Assembly (NCBI GenBank): GCA_021234155.1
Contig: JAJEKV010000055.1
Span: 1,729,090 to 1,793,089, forward strand
DNA length: 64,000 nucleotides
Reading direction: 5' to 3'
Source of the DNA: Isoetes taiwanensis
Taxonomy: Eukaryota; Streptophyta; Lycopodiopsida; Isoetales; Isoetaceae
Part shown: one piece after another, positions 35,034 through 47,694 of the stretch
Position numbering within the stretch: the first letter of the stretch is position 1
Layout of the letters: every line of letters starts with the position of its first letter
Notes under the pieces: generated by a model
Database searches by the model: none
Seen by the model: the letters and a program-made list of their open reading frames with translations, nothing else
Told to the model about the DNA's origin: nothing
Position numbers and translations under genes: made by a program

Positions 35034-36260
35034 CATATGGAATGCAGTTAAATATGGATAATGCAGGAAAAAAAAAAGATGCCCCGTGGTTGATTGAGGG
35101 ATTTTGCACTTAAGTGTTTATGTTTCTTGTCTTTTTCGGGCAACGTGATGCGTCAATAACACCCAAGTGTGGCATTTGTTATTTAGTGCATTCGAGCTTC
35201 AATCTAGTCTCAATTAGCAGCCTCTTTTTTGATTTGGTAGATATGATTATCATAAACAAATCTATTAAGAAGATGCACATGTACCAAAACGACTCATGAT
35301 ATTAAAATTTCAAGTGCAAATAGGCAAACAATATAGTTACAGTGGCATGCTTCCATATAATAACTCAAAATTCATTAATAAGATGGAAAATAGATTAGTA
35401 TATTGTCCTTAAATGAAGTTGGACGGTGTTTTTCCAAACTTAAAATTATATTTGGAAACCCCCTCCCTCTCTAACCGGCCAAGAAAATCCCCCTTCCTTT
35501 TTTGTTACCAAGCTGTAAAGCAGGCTTGGGGCAGGGGTGGGGGGAGAAAAAGAAGGGTTTTGAGTAATGGGATGGCAAATGAAGATATTTTGAATATAGA
35601 TGTTGTAGTGAGAATAAGAGGTCAGCCCATCGCGGTGGTGGTCTAGTGGTAAGGCCTTGAATTGGGTGAGCCCCACCAGGGTTCAAAACCCACTGGCTAC
35701 CATCAGATCGGAGACGTGGGCGGGTGCAAGTCCCATCAACCATGCCTTCAAAACAAAAAAAAAAAAAAGAGAATAAGAGGTCATAAATAAGTAGAAGACA
35801 ATTGTCTTGGTCGCATAAATAAATTGAGGATAAAATATATATTGTCTTCGTGGCCATTTAAGTTGTGAGACATGTGTGTCCATTGAGTACAAAGGCACAC
35901 CAAGAAACTTTGACAAAGTCATGCTTAATAGACATTGTGTGGAGTTGTTGTAAGTCATAATCTCTTTGCTTTGTATTATGCATTTGCATGCGGATCATTG
36001 CATGGCGTTATTGTAAAGTCATAAGTTATTGCTATTAATTGTGCATTTGCGCGTAGAGTTGTTGCTACTACTCATGCATTTGCGAATGGAAATTTTGTTG
36101 ACAATGTGAAGTTATTGTAAAGTCATAAGTTGTTGCTATTAATATGCATTTGCAAATGGTGTTTTTGTCTTCAAAATAGATGGTAGTCATCACAGACAAA
36201 AAAATGAATTGTGAATTATTGGTGGCCCTTTTTAATGCACTATTCAAAACTTAAATTGAA
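35034..36260. repeat. Host repeat unit, tandem copy 2 (copy B) without H1 or X2
   Basis: 35034-35624 matches 24148-24565 joined to 31071-31244, and 58072-58635. 35769-36260 matches 58621-59372 without the MITE. It contains its own SINE at 35625-35768. It provides the empty site for H1 (35450/35451), for X2 (inside the SINE tail) and for the MITE (about 36055). Confidence 0.88.
35625..35768 (+). mobile_element. tRNA-derived SINE, copy 2
   Basis: Nearly identical to 31245-31390, with both 15-bp target duplications intact: GAGAATAAGAGGTCA at 35610-35624 and 35769-35783. It has the same insertion site as copy 1, so it arose by the local tandem duplication rather than a second retroposition. Confidence 0.9.
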
Positions 36261-37483
36261 AGAACAAAGCATCATGTAGTTATGATAGTTGTGACTTTTT
36301 TGTTCAAATATTTGATATTGATTGTTTCAAGTGCTTCTATTTTAACTTCCTGGCATATACGAGTTTATCTTAACATGTACCATGTTCGCTCACAAATTTT
36401 AGACATACGTATTTTAAAAAGTGTTTTTCAATGAGTATTCATTAGTACTGGAATTTCCAGTTGAAAAGTATCAAGATTTATGTAATACTGTCTAGATATT
36501 ATTTTATTTCTAGGAAATTATTGTGGTTGCTTATTTCTTATTCATAAACCTAGTCTGAAATAACTGATTCACATAAATTGTTTTTTCTAGTCATATTTTA
36601 CGTCATATGCAGGAATATCCTTGGAGAGCATTAACTTTTATGAATTCCTTTGACACCTCTAATCGAGGTTTCTTTTGCTACCAATCTATCGAAGCCTTCC
36701 CAAACAGGTTTCATTCTCGTACTAGGAATGAAGTTACAACTAAAATGTCTAGTAATATCTGCATCTAAAAATCACTAATTTAGCTGGCTACTATTTCCCC
36801 TTGTTCAATTTAGTGGCTAGTCCATTGGGTTAGCAATTAAGAGATCTAGTGTTCAAGTTTGTGGGGGTCTGTCATATATCCTTATGGATGCTGCCAATGT
36901 GGCATGTAGGTTACATCATTGAGCTGTTGCATGTAGGTTGCAGTGTCTGAAACGCGTTGCTTCTCTTTTTCCAGTTATTTTTTGTGCAATTTAGGCAGCG
37001 AGAAGTGTATTACTTTTGCCACGCCTGGAATCCTAGTAGTATTTCCCTCAACCGTTGCTTGGATCTGTTTCTAGCTCTCCACAGGTGCCCGATCAAGTGT
37101 GTGTGAATGGTTTGCTGCTAGATTTGAGTACTACCCATATGCGTACCAGACCAAGTTTGTTGAATGAGCCTTTGCACGAGCCTCTTTTCTCATGGTAGAT
37201 TCGTCTTTCTTGCCTTTACTATCTATTTTATATAGCGGAGGCCATCTATATATTCCCTCAAGGTAAGCCTGATTACCACGTTGTAGATCATGTCCTCACG
37301 TGCTTCCTGAGTCCATCTGCCTGTCTCATGGCGAAGGTAATGCGCACCCATGCGTATGGAAGCTATCACCCTATGCTCACGTAGGTAGCATTGTGAGCCT
37401 TGTGTGAACGTGGGACAAATCTATTGCCAGTAATGTGTTGTCTTAATATGTGCCAGTGCACCTGTATCCCAGGGTTTACTAAT
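36261..37483. other. AT-rich DNA, probably further host-unit flank; no gene seen
   Basis: Continues past the point where copy D is interrupted by Helitron H3. Nothing recognisable is encoded. Confidence 0.4.
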
Positions 37484-37636
37484 GCCACGGTTCTATTGCG
37501 ACAGCAATAGAACCGACATTCCTTGGATGGGGACGTCTCTTTGTCACTCTTCCTATTTATTCGGCTTCTCTTCATTGTTCTATCATCGGTGTTCTCTTGA
37601 GCTAGATTTCTCCTTCTTCTCTATCCTATCAGTTTC
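37484..37636 (+). repeat. ~150-bp dispersed repeat Y with terminal hairpin, copy 1
   Basis: Almost identical to 50242-50395. It starts with a perfect hairpin: GGTTCTATTGC at 37489-37499, loop GACA, GCAATAGAACC at 37504-37514. Homology stops abruptly on both sides. It could be a terminal fragment of an unidentified element; no target duplication was found. Confidence 0.8.
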
Positions 37637-40600
37637 TAGGGTTCTTTGTGGATGGCTGCCTGTCCCAATCAGTTTCCACGCTCCACCAAAAGATTCAATA
37701 TTTTCTACAAGCAGCCCCACTCGCTCCATCTCTGGCCACAAACAGATTCAGATGTTTCTCCAAGCAGCACGACCTGCTTCAAAGCACACCACGCTCAAAC
37801 TCGGAGACTTGCATCAAGCACTCCATGCTCCCAGAACGAATTTCTTGCAAGGAAGGTATGAATCTCGTTCTTTACAATAGGGGTGGCCACATGCGATCTT
37901 TCTGACCTCCGCCTCCGTATATGAATTTTATATGAGAGGGGATACGAGAGAGGGCAAAAGTGGCGAAAGGGAGGGGGAAGAACTGCGGAAGAGAGGAAGA
38001 ACAGCAGATTAGACTAAATTTTTTGGGTGCTCCCCCTTTCGGAATGGAACATTCAAAATTGGCCTCCGACCTCAAACGGAGGCCTCCACCTTCATCTTGA
38101 CATCAGAATCAGAGAAAAATCGATCATGTGGCCAGCCCTAATATTTCTGTTATTGGTTTTCGTTTTGTAGGCTTTGTGCATCGGTGGTGGTTGTTCTGCT
38201 CCGGTGTGCAGGAATAGAGTTTGCCATGGCTTGTCAGTCAGGTTTTTCCTTCTTTGCTTTTGTTTGATTTGAAAGCATGATATTCTTGGGTTCGTGATCA
38301 TGCATCCCTTTGGCGATGATGGATTCATGGTTTCAGGTCTTTTATTCCTTCCCTTTTTCCTCTAAGTGTCTGCTGCTCTTTCTAATCTCTTCTTTTCCAG
38401 CCCCTTGGTATGTTTTCGACATCATGCCCTGGATTGGGTCTTCCAGATTTGCTTTCCTCCTTCCTCAGGTCGCATCTTTGCTTTTGTCTGGTTTGTGGAT
38501 CAAGGGGGCTCGATTTTGCCCTTGTTATACAGAATGGTTTGGCAGTGGAGATCTATTCCGACTTACCTTGCCGGATTTTAGAGGGGTTAAATCTGTTATT
38601 GCCTTCCTCTTTTCGATTCGCTTCTGCCATCGGTTCTCGCTTTGAAACCCTCTGCTTTCCTTGGCTGATCCTACGAGGTTGTGGGGCATACTCAGCAATA
38701 TTCAATCTTCTGCAATCTTCCCTCGTAATCACTCATTTGCAATCTTCCCTCGCAATCCCTCTCTCGTTTCTTTTCCTCTGCAATCGGCAACCGCTTCCGC
38801 TTCTGTTGCAAACACTTGGAAGCGGGATACCAGGTTGTCCCTTTTTTGCTGGGGGATACCGGGATTCTGCTTTCCCTTTTTTGTTTTTGAAGTTCTGGAC
38901 CCTTGCACCTCCTTTTGTTTATGTTTTTTCCCATTCAATCCTTAGAGTTTACTCTGGTCGTTTCTTGTACTTGCTAGAGCCTAGATCCTTGTTCCTGTGC
39001 TCTTCATTTTCTTTTTCGAGCTTGTGTGTTCCTGCTCCTTTTTGTTGGTTCTGCATCTATTCTTTGCTTGCTTTGTCTCCTTTAAAGTTGCTTTAGTCTT
39101 TGTTGTTAAGTTGCCCCCTTTTTTCCCCTCTTTTTTGGTTTCGTAGTTCTCCTTTATTTTGTATTTTGGTACATAACATTCTGAGGGTTTTTTCTTCTTG
39201 TTTGCACATTAAGGGCGTAATAGAGGTGCCTCTCTCTTGTTGGTTGATGTTGTGGATATAATTAACCCTTTGGATTGGTGAGTCCAGCTTGGTTTTCTCT
39301 CTGAATCTAGCTTTGCAGTCTGGGTTAGGGGTTTAATGCTCCACCGTCCTTGTTGTTTGATTCCTGACAAGTTTCTCTTGAGCGAGAAGTTTAGTGTTTC
39401 CAGGTTTAGCATGGTTGTCGCTTTGCCTAGGCTTCTTGTGACGTTCTTTTCTAATTTCTTCCCGTAATCATAATATAGTAATGATATTCGATGCCCCAAT
39501 TGTTTTCTACGATTTCCTTAATTTTATATTCCAGTATTCCTGATGTGTTTATAGATTAGCCTTTTTTGGTCAATTTATTGGAGGTTTCTAGTTTTTTATT
39601 GCTCGTGCATCTATTTAGGTTATGTGCTTCTATCAACAAGGGGTTCCGATATGCATTCTCAGGAACTTCACTCGTTCTATTTTCAATATATGTGTATACA
39701 TGGTTCTTAGAGTTGTTTTTCTATATGTTGGTTTCGTTTAGCATTAACCATTGTTATTGTAGGTGTTTCGAGGATACGCTCACACATGCATGTTATCCTT
39801 ATTTGCGCTACTATTTGTTGTCTATCAGTGTTGTGGCCCCTTGGTTGCAATTCACAACGCTCACATTATGCGGTGCTGAGGTCTAACATAATTGATCTTG
39901 TTTCTTTTAGCTAATGCCACAGATGGCTGATGACCTAGGAGTTCTTTATGGTTGGTAGGACTTCACCAATTCCTTCTATTATCTTTAAAGTGAGTTCCCT
40001 TTCCTCTTTGCATCGTGCTGAGATATTTTTTAGCTCAACGATCTGCACAGGGTATATCCTCATTTACATATGGTTCTTACCTAGAGATGTGTGCTGGCAT
40101 CTTTGCCTTATTTCCATCTAGGTTGCTAATTCATTTTCCAATTGCTGCACGTATATTTTGTCCTCGTGCCGGTTTCATGTTACCATAGCCAGGATAGGTG
40201 CTTGTTGTCGTCCTTCATTTTTCCATCTCTGGGTCAGTATGTGTGGGTGTGCTTGAGAATGTGATGTCATAGATCCCAGAAGGGGTGCTGCCAAAGTGGT
40301 ATGACGTTAAGTTATGGTGTAATCATTTGTCAAGTTTCATGTTAGTGCATATCTTTTGGCACTTTTCATCTATGTTGATAGTCCTTACATCCCAGGCTAG
40401 TAGTTGGCTTGTGTTGTCAGACAAGCTGCATTGTATGTCTATACGATGTATGCATCTTTGAGTCCTACATATTTTGTTATAGTGGCATATGCACCTTTAT
40501 CTTGGAGTTTCCGTGTTACATGATCTCACACCACGAGAGATAGTGGTAGAGGATACGACTTTGTTTGCGCTTGACTTATCTTGATGACATGGTTTTGAGT

Positions 40601-42039
40601 TTTGCGTCCATTTAGTTACTTGCTTCATCTACCTGGTGATGTTTATACGTGATCTGCTCATGGTTTCATATGCATCGGTTAAGGCAAATTCAGCCGAGTT
40701 ATTCTAAGCTTCTACAGTTTATGTCCGGATAGATCTTGTCTTCCTATGTCCTTGCCATTCTCACATGGACGGTCTCAGTTTAGTATTTTTTTCTCCTTAG
40801 TTGATCGCACAGGTTCTAGTCCTCATTTCTAGTCATAGAGGCTTATTCAGTTGTTTTCGTTCCAGTTATACGTTGTTTCGTAGAATGTATTGGCATTCAT
40901 TTCGCATGTGGTATTTCATAGTTGGATGTCTAGTTGATCACTTTGATATTTCGTCAAATTCTATCTTTGCATTCTCGTAATGTTATATTTTTTAGTTTGA
41001 TAAGTGCTTATCGTCTGGTATGAATATGATTTTTGACAGGAGTTCTAGTCTTCTTATTCTGCATGTTTTTGGGGTTCACCATTTGTGCTCTGCATTTACT
41101 TCGTTCTTGGGTTTCTTTTGAGATTTCTTATGCTGGCACGATTTTTGCCTCGTGACTTCCATTTCTTTCCTTATCTCTATTATTATTTTTCATTTTCTTG
41201 TTATGCCATTGATTGGGTTTTACCCACTTAACCCATTTATTATTTTTTGGTCATGGGGTCCATTTTTTATTGCTCTCTGATTGTTGGGTTGTGGTAGGTT
41301 CTTAGTCTTGTCACTGAAAGGGCGTTACGTATGGCTAGTTACGATCCATTCTAGTGGTTCCTTGTGTTCCTTAAATTTGCTGGGTTAATGGTACTTTTGA
41401 CTATGCTAGTGATCTTTTTGGAATGATTTGTCCCTTTCATTTTCTTCTTTATATCTCGTTCTTTGTTCCTTTTTTGCTTTAGTCTCTCTATTCTCTCTTG
41501 CATCCTACGTTTGCCCCGCTATTATTCCATTTGTTCCGCTCTTATCTTTATTTTAGTCTGAGGGCACCATGGTTCCCGGCCACGTCAGCGCCTTTGTTGT
41601 CATTGTTCCGTCTATATTGGTCAAGTTCAAGTAATCCCTTTGGTCTCTTCATTTCATTGGTTACCATTACCTCATCGTCTCTGCTAGCCACTTGCTTATG
41701 TGCTCCCTTGCTCCATGATTGTTCCACCTTAGGTGCCCCTCAGTTGTATCCATTTGCCCCTATTTGGTTCATTTGTATTTTTAGTTTCTATACCCCATCG
41801 TTCTAGCTGCTCCTTTGGTGTGCTATTTTTGTGTTTGTTCTATCTGTCTTGGTTAACCCATTCTTCTCATGTTCCTTTTTTGTTAATTCTTTACAGATCG
41901 TTGTTCTTTCCTCTGTCTTGCTCCTATTAGGGCTTTTTTGTCCCATAATAATTAGTTTTCCTGGTTCTCCATTTTGCATATTTGTGATGTATTTCCTTCT
42001 AAATACAATTGGCAGATCTTTATGCTAACATTGGCTTGG
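37637..42039. other. T/C-rich region, no recognised gene
   Basis: The plus strand is strongly pyrimidine-rich. Frames up to 228 residues (38410-39096) are Phe/Leu/Ser-rich and look compositional. No domain, LTR or splice structure could be supported. Similar composition resumes beyond the CACTA element at 48075-50200. Confidence 0.45.
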
Positions 42040-42064
42040 TTTTTTTTTTTTTTTTTTTTTTTTT
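42040..42064 (+). repeat. Poly(T) tract, 25 bp
   Basis: May be the A-tail of a minus-strand retroposed sequence lying to its right, but no element body was identified. Confidence 0.7.
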
Positions 42065-44275
42065 CTCAATATTCTTAAAAGTAGATGCTCCAATTTAGTG
42101 GAAAACTATGCTAGTTTTCTAGAAAGCATGATGGATTAAATTTATTACGTAATAGGTGGAACATTGATCACTTGCCACGTATGCAGAACATTATGCAGTT
42201 ATGAAAGCAAAATTATCTAAATATATTATGCAATTTGCTTCATGTACTTTTGGTGCAGAAAACCTACTGTGGTGCCACTTGAAGCAGCCTGCACACTTGT
42301 ATAAGGTTAGAGTCTATTTGGTTTCTATTTTGATGGCATGTGGTTTGTTGAACCATTGTTGCATAACGAAGGGATTTTTCCAAAAAAAAAAAAGGTTCCA
42401 TATGTTAAAGCATATGAATGCATGTCTTTTGAAGTGCATGTTTGACATGTGGATGTCAAACAACAACTATGCTAACATGCAACCTTTATTATGGCTTAAA
42501 AGTTTTTTTTAAAAATGGCTCATGCACTTGACGATACATGGGGCTTTTGTATAGTTATTGCAAGGACGATTCCTTGGAGTTCTAAAGATGCATGAAGTTG
42601 GATTTCTTCATTTTCCCTTATTCAAGGCAACTATTGCCATGAGTAACTATAATATTTAGGCTGAGCATATTGATGGCATATGGCAGCTGAGCTGTATTTC
42701 TATGCATTTTGACTCATTGGTCGAGAAAATTTATGGCTTATAAAATGGGATGGCATACCTACACAAGGCATTGATGAGGTTAGTATTCTGAATTCTACAT
42801 TTGGCGCAGCAGCACATATTGAATGCAACAACGGAACGTGTCTTCAAGGATATTTAGGTGCCAAGAAGGCATGCCGCTTGCTTATATTTTCACAAGTTTA
42901 GCTTCATCTTTCCTAAGCATGAGCTTCGGCTTTCCCTTGATTACTTCTTATTTTATACTCTTGGTCGGATCGACACATCACTGAAGAAAAGACTTGTCTT
43001 TGGGGCAAGAATCATGCATATGCAAGCGTGCCATGATTTATTTGGAACACAATGAATGCTGGTTACAGAAAAAAGCTCAAGAGCATGGTTGTACCAGCAG
43101 CTTAATTTGATAATTTTAGGCTGAAGAAATCCAGGTATAAGGGTTTTCTTTCAAATAGATTTCCTTTGTAGAACAGTTTTGCCTATGGGCTTAGATGTTC
43201 ACGAGCTTTAGGGTGACGGAGTTGCCATATTTTTAGAAGCCAAAGAGTTTGCAACAAGCTGGGCCTTTCTTATATAAGATTTGGAGATTACAAGTTCCTT
43301 GACATGATAAAGGTCTATGAAAAGATTCTGTATAAATAATAGGATGCATATTTCTGTTTCTCTAGACAACCTGCCATACTTTTATTTCAAATGTCTTTTC
43401 CATATAGCTGGATCACAATGGGCAATCAGTGATGAACCGAGAGGCCCAATGTACCTTTTGGCCCTTGCACTGTTACCATTATCATGCTAACAGTGTATTG
43501 TTTGGCTGCAGGTACGGGCCTCTCTTCCCATTGTGGTGTCTTTTTGTCCTTGGTGTCTTGGATAAGCTTTAGGCGATGTGGACAACTGAAGAAAATTGAA
43601 TACAAGAGCTGATGCTATTTTGGTCAGTGGCTGCTCGTGGTGGTTCCGAGTTGAAGACGATAAAATCTGATACGTTTGCATATGTTGACTGGTTTGAACC
43701 ACTTTTGTTAAACATAGGCTGGGAAAAGGAAAAACAAGCCTTGCTTATTAAAACTGATGCATAGAATAGCTTTGATAGATCTAATATTATATCTTATCTA
43801 TTAGTATAAACAATAGTTCAAATTTCAGCAGGCAAATGCCTTACTAGTTTGCATTACTAGTATGCTACTGTACTAGAATTTAAGGATGGTCTCTTGCTAT
43901 ATGGTATACTAATTTGAAGTAGTTTGTACAAGTGTACCGTAGCTTATAGTCAACTATATCAGGGAAGTGTTCTATTTCTCTATGTATATTGTGGCCTTTT
44001 GACGACTGCTATATACATCAGAATAACATGATGATTGAATGTGTTAAATCTTGAACATTCTTAGTTTATGAACTAGATATCTTATCTTGTCTTACCCTAG
44101 GATGATCTAGATCTAAATATCAAAATGTAACATCTTGGCATAAGACCTTGGAGGGCTGGTACCGTCTTGGACTTTATTGTCCATGTATGGCCAGATAAGA
44201 CAACGGAGGGATTGACCAATGCTGATGTTTGTGCTAGTTTAGGCTAGTCCAAGCCAGTTTTTTTTTTTTGTCGAG
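42065..44275. other. AT-rich DNA left of the CACTA element; no certain gene
   Basis: A plus-strand peptide at about 42306-42353 (KVRVYLVSILMACGLL) resembles the start of a PPR motif but is too short to call. The remainder shows nothing recognisable. Confidence 0.35.
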
Positions 44276-44304
44276 GGACACTAGTAGAGATAACCCTTGT
44301 TTGT

Positions 44305-44620
44305 CACGGTTTTTGTCACGCAAAATACACTATATTATTATATTATTAGTGTCGTGACAAATAACTTTTCTCACTCGTGACAAACATGAAACCACTTGTC
44401 ACGCGTGATAAATAAATATATTTGTCACGCGTGACAGAATGTTAGTTTGTCACGCGTGATAAATAAATATATTTGTCACGCGTAACAAATGTTAGTTTGT
44501 CACGCGTGATAAATAATTATATTTGTCACGCATGACAAATCTTAGTTTGTCACGCGTGATAAAACCTTTACTTTTGTCACGCCTGCCAATTTTACTTTTG
44601 TCACGCGTGACAAACTGATA
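44305..44620. repeat. CACTA left subterminal repeat array
   Basis: About a dozen copies of TTGTCACGCGTGAYAAA, most separated by AT-rich spacers such as TAAATAATTATA. In CACTA elements such arrays bind the element's regulatory TNPA-like protein; that role here is inferred from position. Confidence 0.85.
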
Positions 44621-44871
44621 TTTAATAATATTTATTTATTTGATTTTTTTCTACATAATATTTTTTTATAATTTATTAATATTATTATATATAAGTTTTG
44701 CTACCTGTGGCAAATTGTATATGGAAAAAAAAAAAAAGGAAGCTTGGGGCAGCTAATTTTGATTATCCCTGATTGGTTGCAAATTGGCACAAACATAAAA
44801 TGAAATTGATATACATAAAATTTATATAAAGTACATATGCAAGTATACAAAATATAAGTATGCAAAGTCTA

Positions 44872-46074
44872 TCAATACGCACAACTGCCACTGTCTCCAT
44901 CCCTGTCATCATGGCGTCGAGACATATCGTCCCCCTCTACTCCATCTCCCTGAAAAAATGGTCTGTCATCTGGGACATCGATGTCATAGTCTTCCTCTGC
45001 CAAATTCTGGGCCTCGCCTTCTTGGCGCATCCGTACAATCCTCTACAAAAAATAAGTAGCATTAGAAACTATGTTGATCAGTGGTATCTTCATTGGATTC
45101 AAGTTAGTTACTGACCTCTCTATCGGCTTCATGAAGTGGCCATATGTTCAGTCCTGCCATGTACAACTCAAAGTTAGAACGTGACATATATTTTCTTACA
45201 TCACACTGGTCCTGAGTGGGCGCAAATCCGTATTGCGCATACTAAAAATAAAGTAGCAGTTAGTATGCAAAACGCGAAAGCCTCATATAAGACTATAGGC
45301 CATTACAAAAAAATCAAATACTTACAAACTTAGCCTCGAATCCTGATTGGCCAGAACTACCAAAACGATGACCTGCTTTGTTTCTTTGTGCAATTCTCGC
45401 CTTTGCACATGTAGAAAGTCTTAAAAGAGAGAATAAAATATTGCAAGCTAAAATAAAGTAAACTTACGATGTGGCTTCCTTCTGCTGCGTATGTGCATGC
45501 AGTTACGCATCATCTGCCGCGATCTCTCGAAGGGCCCACTCCCATGCTTCGTCAGGGATACGTTTTCGCTTAGAAGTTCTCTCTTCTAGATGATGCTTAA
45601 CCTCTTTCTTCAGCTTAGAGCGATGGCTTCTGGAAAAAATAAGAGCATTAATACAATAAGAATTTTAATGAAGATGGTTGAAATTTAATAAAATTGAAGA
45701 CAATAATAACACACCTATGGATCTCAGATAACTTGTGCCGTATAAAGGACTCCGAGACATCCCCATGTATTTTCTTAACCTCACGTATCACCCGCATTTA
45801 AGTATGAGATACAAACGCTTTTAATTTAGTACAAAGAGAGTGATTGTTGTAAGAAATGATGAGTAAAGCATTTCACCAGCTCAATGTGCTCTTTCATTTT
45901 CTTGTGAGGTGCTTTCCAATAAAAATGATCGTGCGCTATATTTTTTATAGTCCTGCGTAAGGCACTATCTCCTGGTCCAAACTTTGGCTTGCCCATCGGG
46001 CTTATCACCAAAGCAGGTACATCTGGTGAGCCCTCTAAGATCCTACAGCCTGCAGGATACTTAAATATCCCCAC
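44872..46074 (-). pseudogene. Spliced Transposase_24-like (En/Spm accessory) gene with an in-frame stop
   Basis: Exons read on the minus strand: 46074-45877 (VGIFKYPAGC, then ISPMGKPKFGPGDSALRRTI), about 45797-45715 (MRVIREVKKIHGDVSESF), 45629-45468 (SHRSKLKKEVKHHLEER, IPDEAWEWALREIAADDA), 45419-45326 (CAKARIAQRNKAGHRFGSSG), 45241-45116 (YAQYGFAPTQ, WPLHEADRE), 45042-44872 (acidic C-terminus, stop). Phases agree and most borders are GT..AG. The ISPxGxxxFxP block and the later NRxKxxHxxGS-like block are those of the plant Transposase_24 family. Lesions: an in-frame TAA at 45503-45505 and no clear acceptor before the second exon. The role in transposition is inferred from the family and location. 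Confidence 0.65.
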
Positions 46075-46462
46075 CTGCAAGTCAAACATCTTAGTTTATA
46101 TTTTAAATTATTATGGAAGTGTGAAAAATAGTTACCTGCACTTCTTCAAAGTCTCTAACCACTAGTTGCCAAGTAAGCACAACAATAAGTAGGAGCACAT
46201 AAATTGAATAAATAAAGAAACGAAAAATGAAAGAAACCTAATGCACTTTGAATAGCATTAAATGTTGCACATAGAATCTAAGCATTACACTTGATGGTGT
46301 TAAGTATGCACAACATTAATATGAGTACATGATTGAAAAAAAAAAGCAAAGAAAAATGAAACAAGAACAAAGATTCAGATTTAATAAGATAAGTATCATT
46401 AATATCGAGTAGCGATTTATTAAAAATAAAAGTTTGTTTTAAATAACTAAAAGTTTTTATCT

Positions 46463-46950
46463 CTACAAAAACCGATCAGGTACAGTCTCATGGAATTCAT
46501 AGTCCAAAAATAACTCGTCGACCTCTCTAAGGCTCTTGATAGCAACAACCATAACAAAGTGCTTACACATTCTTGTCATGAACTCCTCGCGATCATTACT
46601 TCTTTCTTCAAACATGCAATTGATGATATTTTTATTGGCACCACAGCTGTTGATCAGCCCCGCTATATTGCCATGTTCTTCCACACGACCATCAATGTAA
46701 GATCTCTTATCCTCATTGTACTCTGATCTCATTTCCATAGTGCGTGCATTACTGTTGCAACCGTATACCATCATAGAAAATGAATAATATGTTAATGCTT
46801 CCCACTTGGATGCACTATACTCTGGACCTCCATAGATCATCAAAGGGACAACTGAATTATACCCAACACGATGATTTTGGGCAATGAATAATCCCCTTCG
46901 GATCCGGGGGCGTGAGATCGCTTTATTACATATCGACGACCCCAATAAGT
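46463..46950 (-). pseudogene. SET-like domain frame inside the CACTA element
   Basis: SET domains are protein-lysine methyltransferases. The 160-residue frame reads RGLFIAQNHRVGYNSVVPL then MIYGG (the opening GxGLFA..xxG...Y.G strands), EEHGNIAGLINSCGANKNI (compare the GNxxRFINHSCxPN cofactor motif, here one residue shorter and without the His), and CKHFVMVVAIKSL then DELFLDYEF (compare I..GEELxxDYG, with Glu for Gly). The match in order is good but the catalytic motifs are altered. There is no ATG at its start. Its N-terminal extension lies in another frame (46840-47250), so it is frameshifted or spliced. An alternative is an unrelated element-specific protein. Confidence 0.5.
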
Positions 46951-47250
46951 GAATATGTCACCTAAGTTGGGCAATGGACCATTAAATAGACCTAATCTTC
47001 GTCGATCTACAGGTTTTAATAATCTCTCAATGTGATGCGGCATTGGTAAATCAGGTATGTCACACCCCACAACTTGGTAACTACTTCCACCATGTACATT
47101 TATGTCGCTTGATCCACGGGTCCTATAGTGGGATGCACTTTGTGCAGAATCTATTTCATCATCATCTCCAACATGTCTCCAAACTCCCCTCGAAAAATTG
47201 ATTATGCCTCGTTGTGTTGAGTTCTCGCTTAACCATAGAATGCTTTTCAA
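46840..47250 (-). pseudogene. Frame upstream of the SET-like domain in the CACTA element
   Basis: A 136-residue frame with PHHIERLLKPVDRRRLGLF and NLGDIFTYWGRRYVIK, overlapping the start of the SET-like frame in a different phase by about 100 bp. The most economical reading is one protein interrupted by a frameshift near 46920. I recognise no domain in it. Confidence 0.4.
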
Positions 47251-47694
47251 ATAAAAGACTATGTATTAACTAAAAATACAACTATTTACCCCAACATGCT
47301 AGATAATAAAATAAACCTATAACAAATCAAATCATTTACTAACTTTTGTCCATCTAGTGGTGTTGGGTTGTAGGCACACCAAAACGCCTACAAAAGCCTT
47401 GAAGCCCCCAATAAGTACCATTTGATTTGCAAATGCCGCTCAATCACCAGTAGCAACCGGTTTGTCTTTGCCCCACACATGACCGACACCAACAAGGTTC
47501 AAACTCACCAAAGATGGTGTCCTCGGCGATGTCTCAAATTTGCTGGTTGGGAGCAAACACATCTATCAACTCTTTTTATCCTCCTCCTCCTAGTACTAGG
47601 AGGAAGATTGCTAAAAAGGTTGGGATCCATACCAAGCGCCCAACAGAGCGCCTAAGAGAAGAGGAGCATAAACAGATTTAAAATAAACGGCTAT

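Noticed and set aside
37646-39096. Possible genes in the T-rich region (frames up to 228 residues)
   Set aside because: Phe/Leu/Ser-rich compositional frames on a pyrimidine-rich strand without motifs.
42201-43055. A PPR gene on the plus strand
   Set aside because: Only one short peptide resembles a PPR motif; no second repeat in register could be found.
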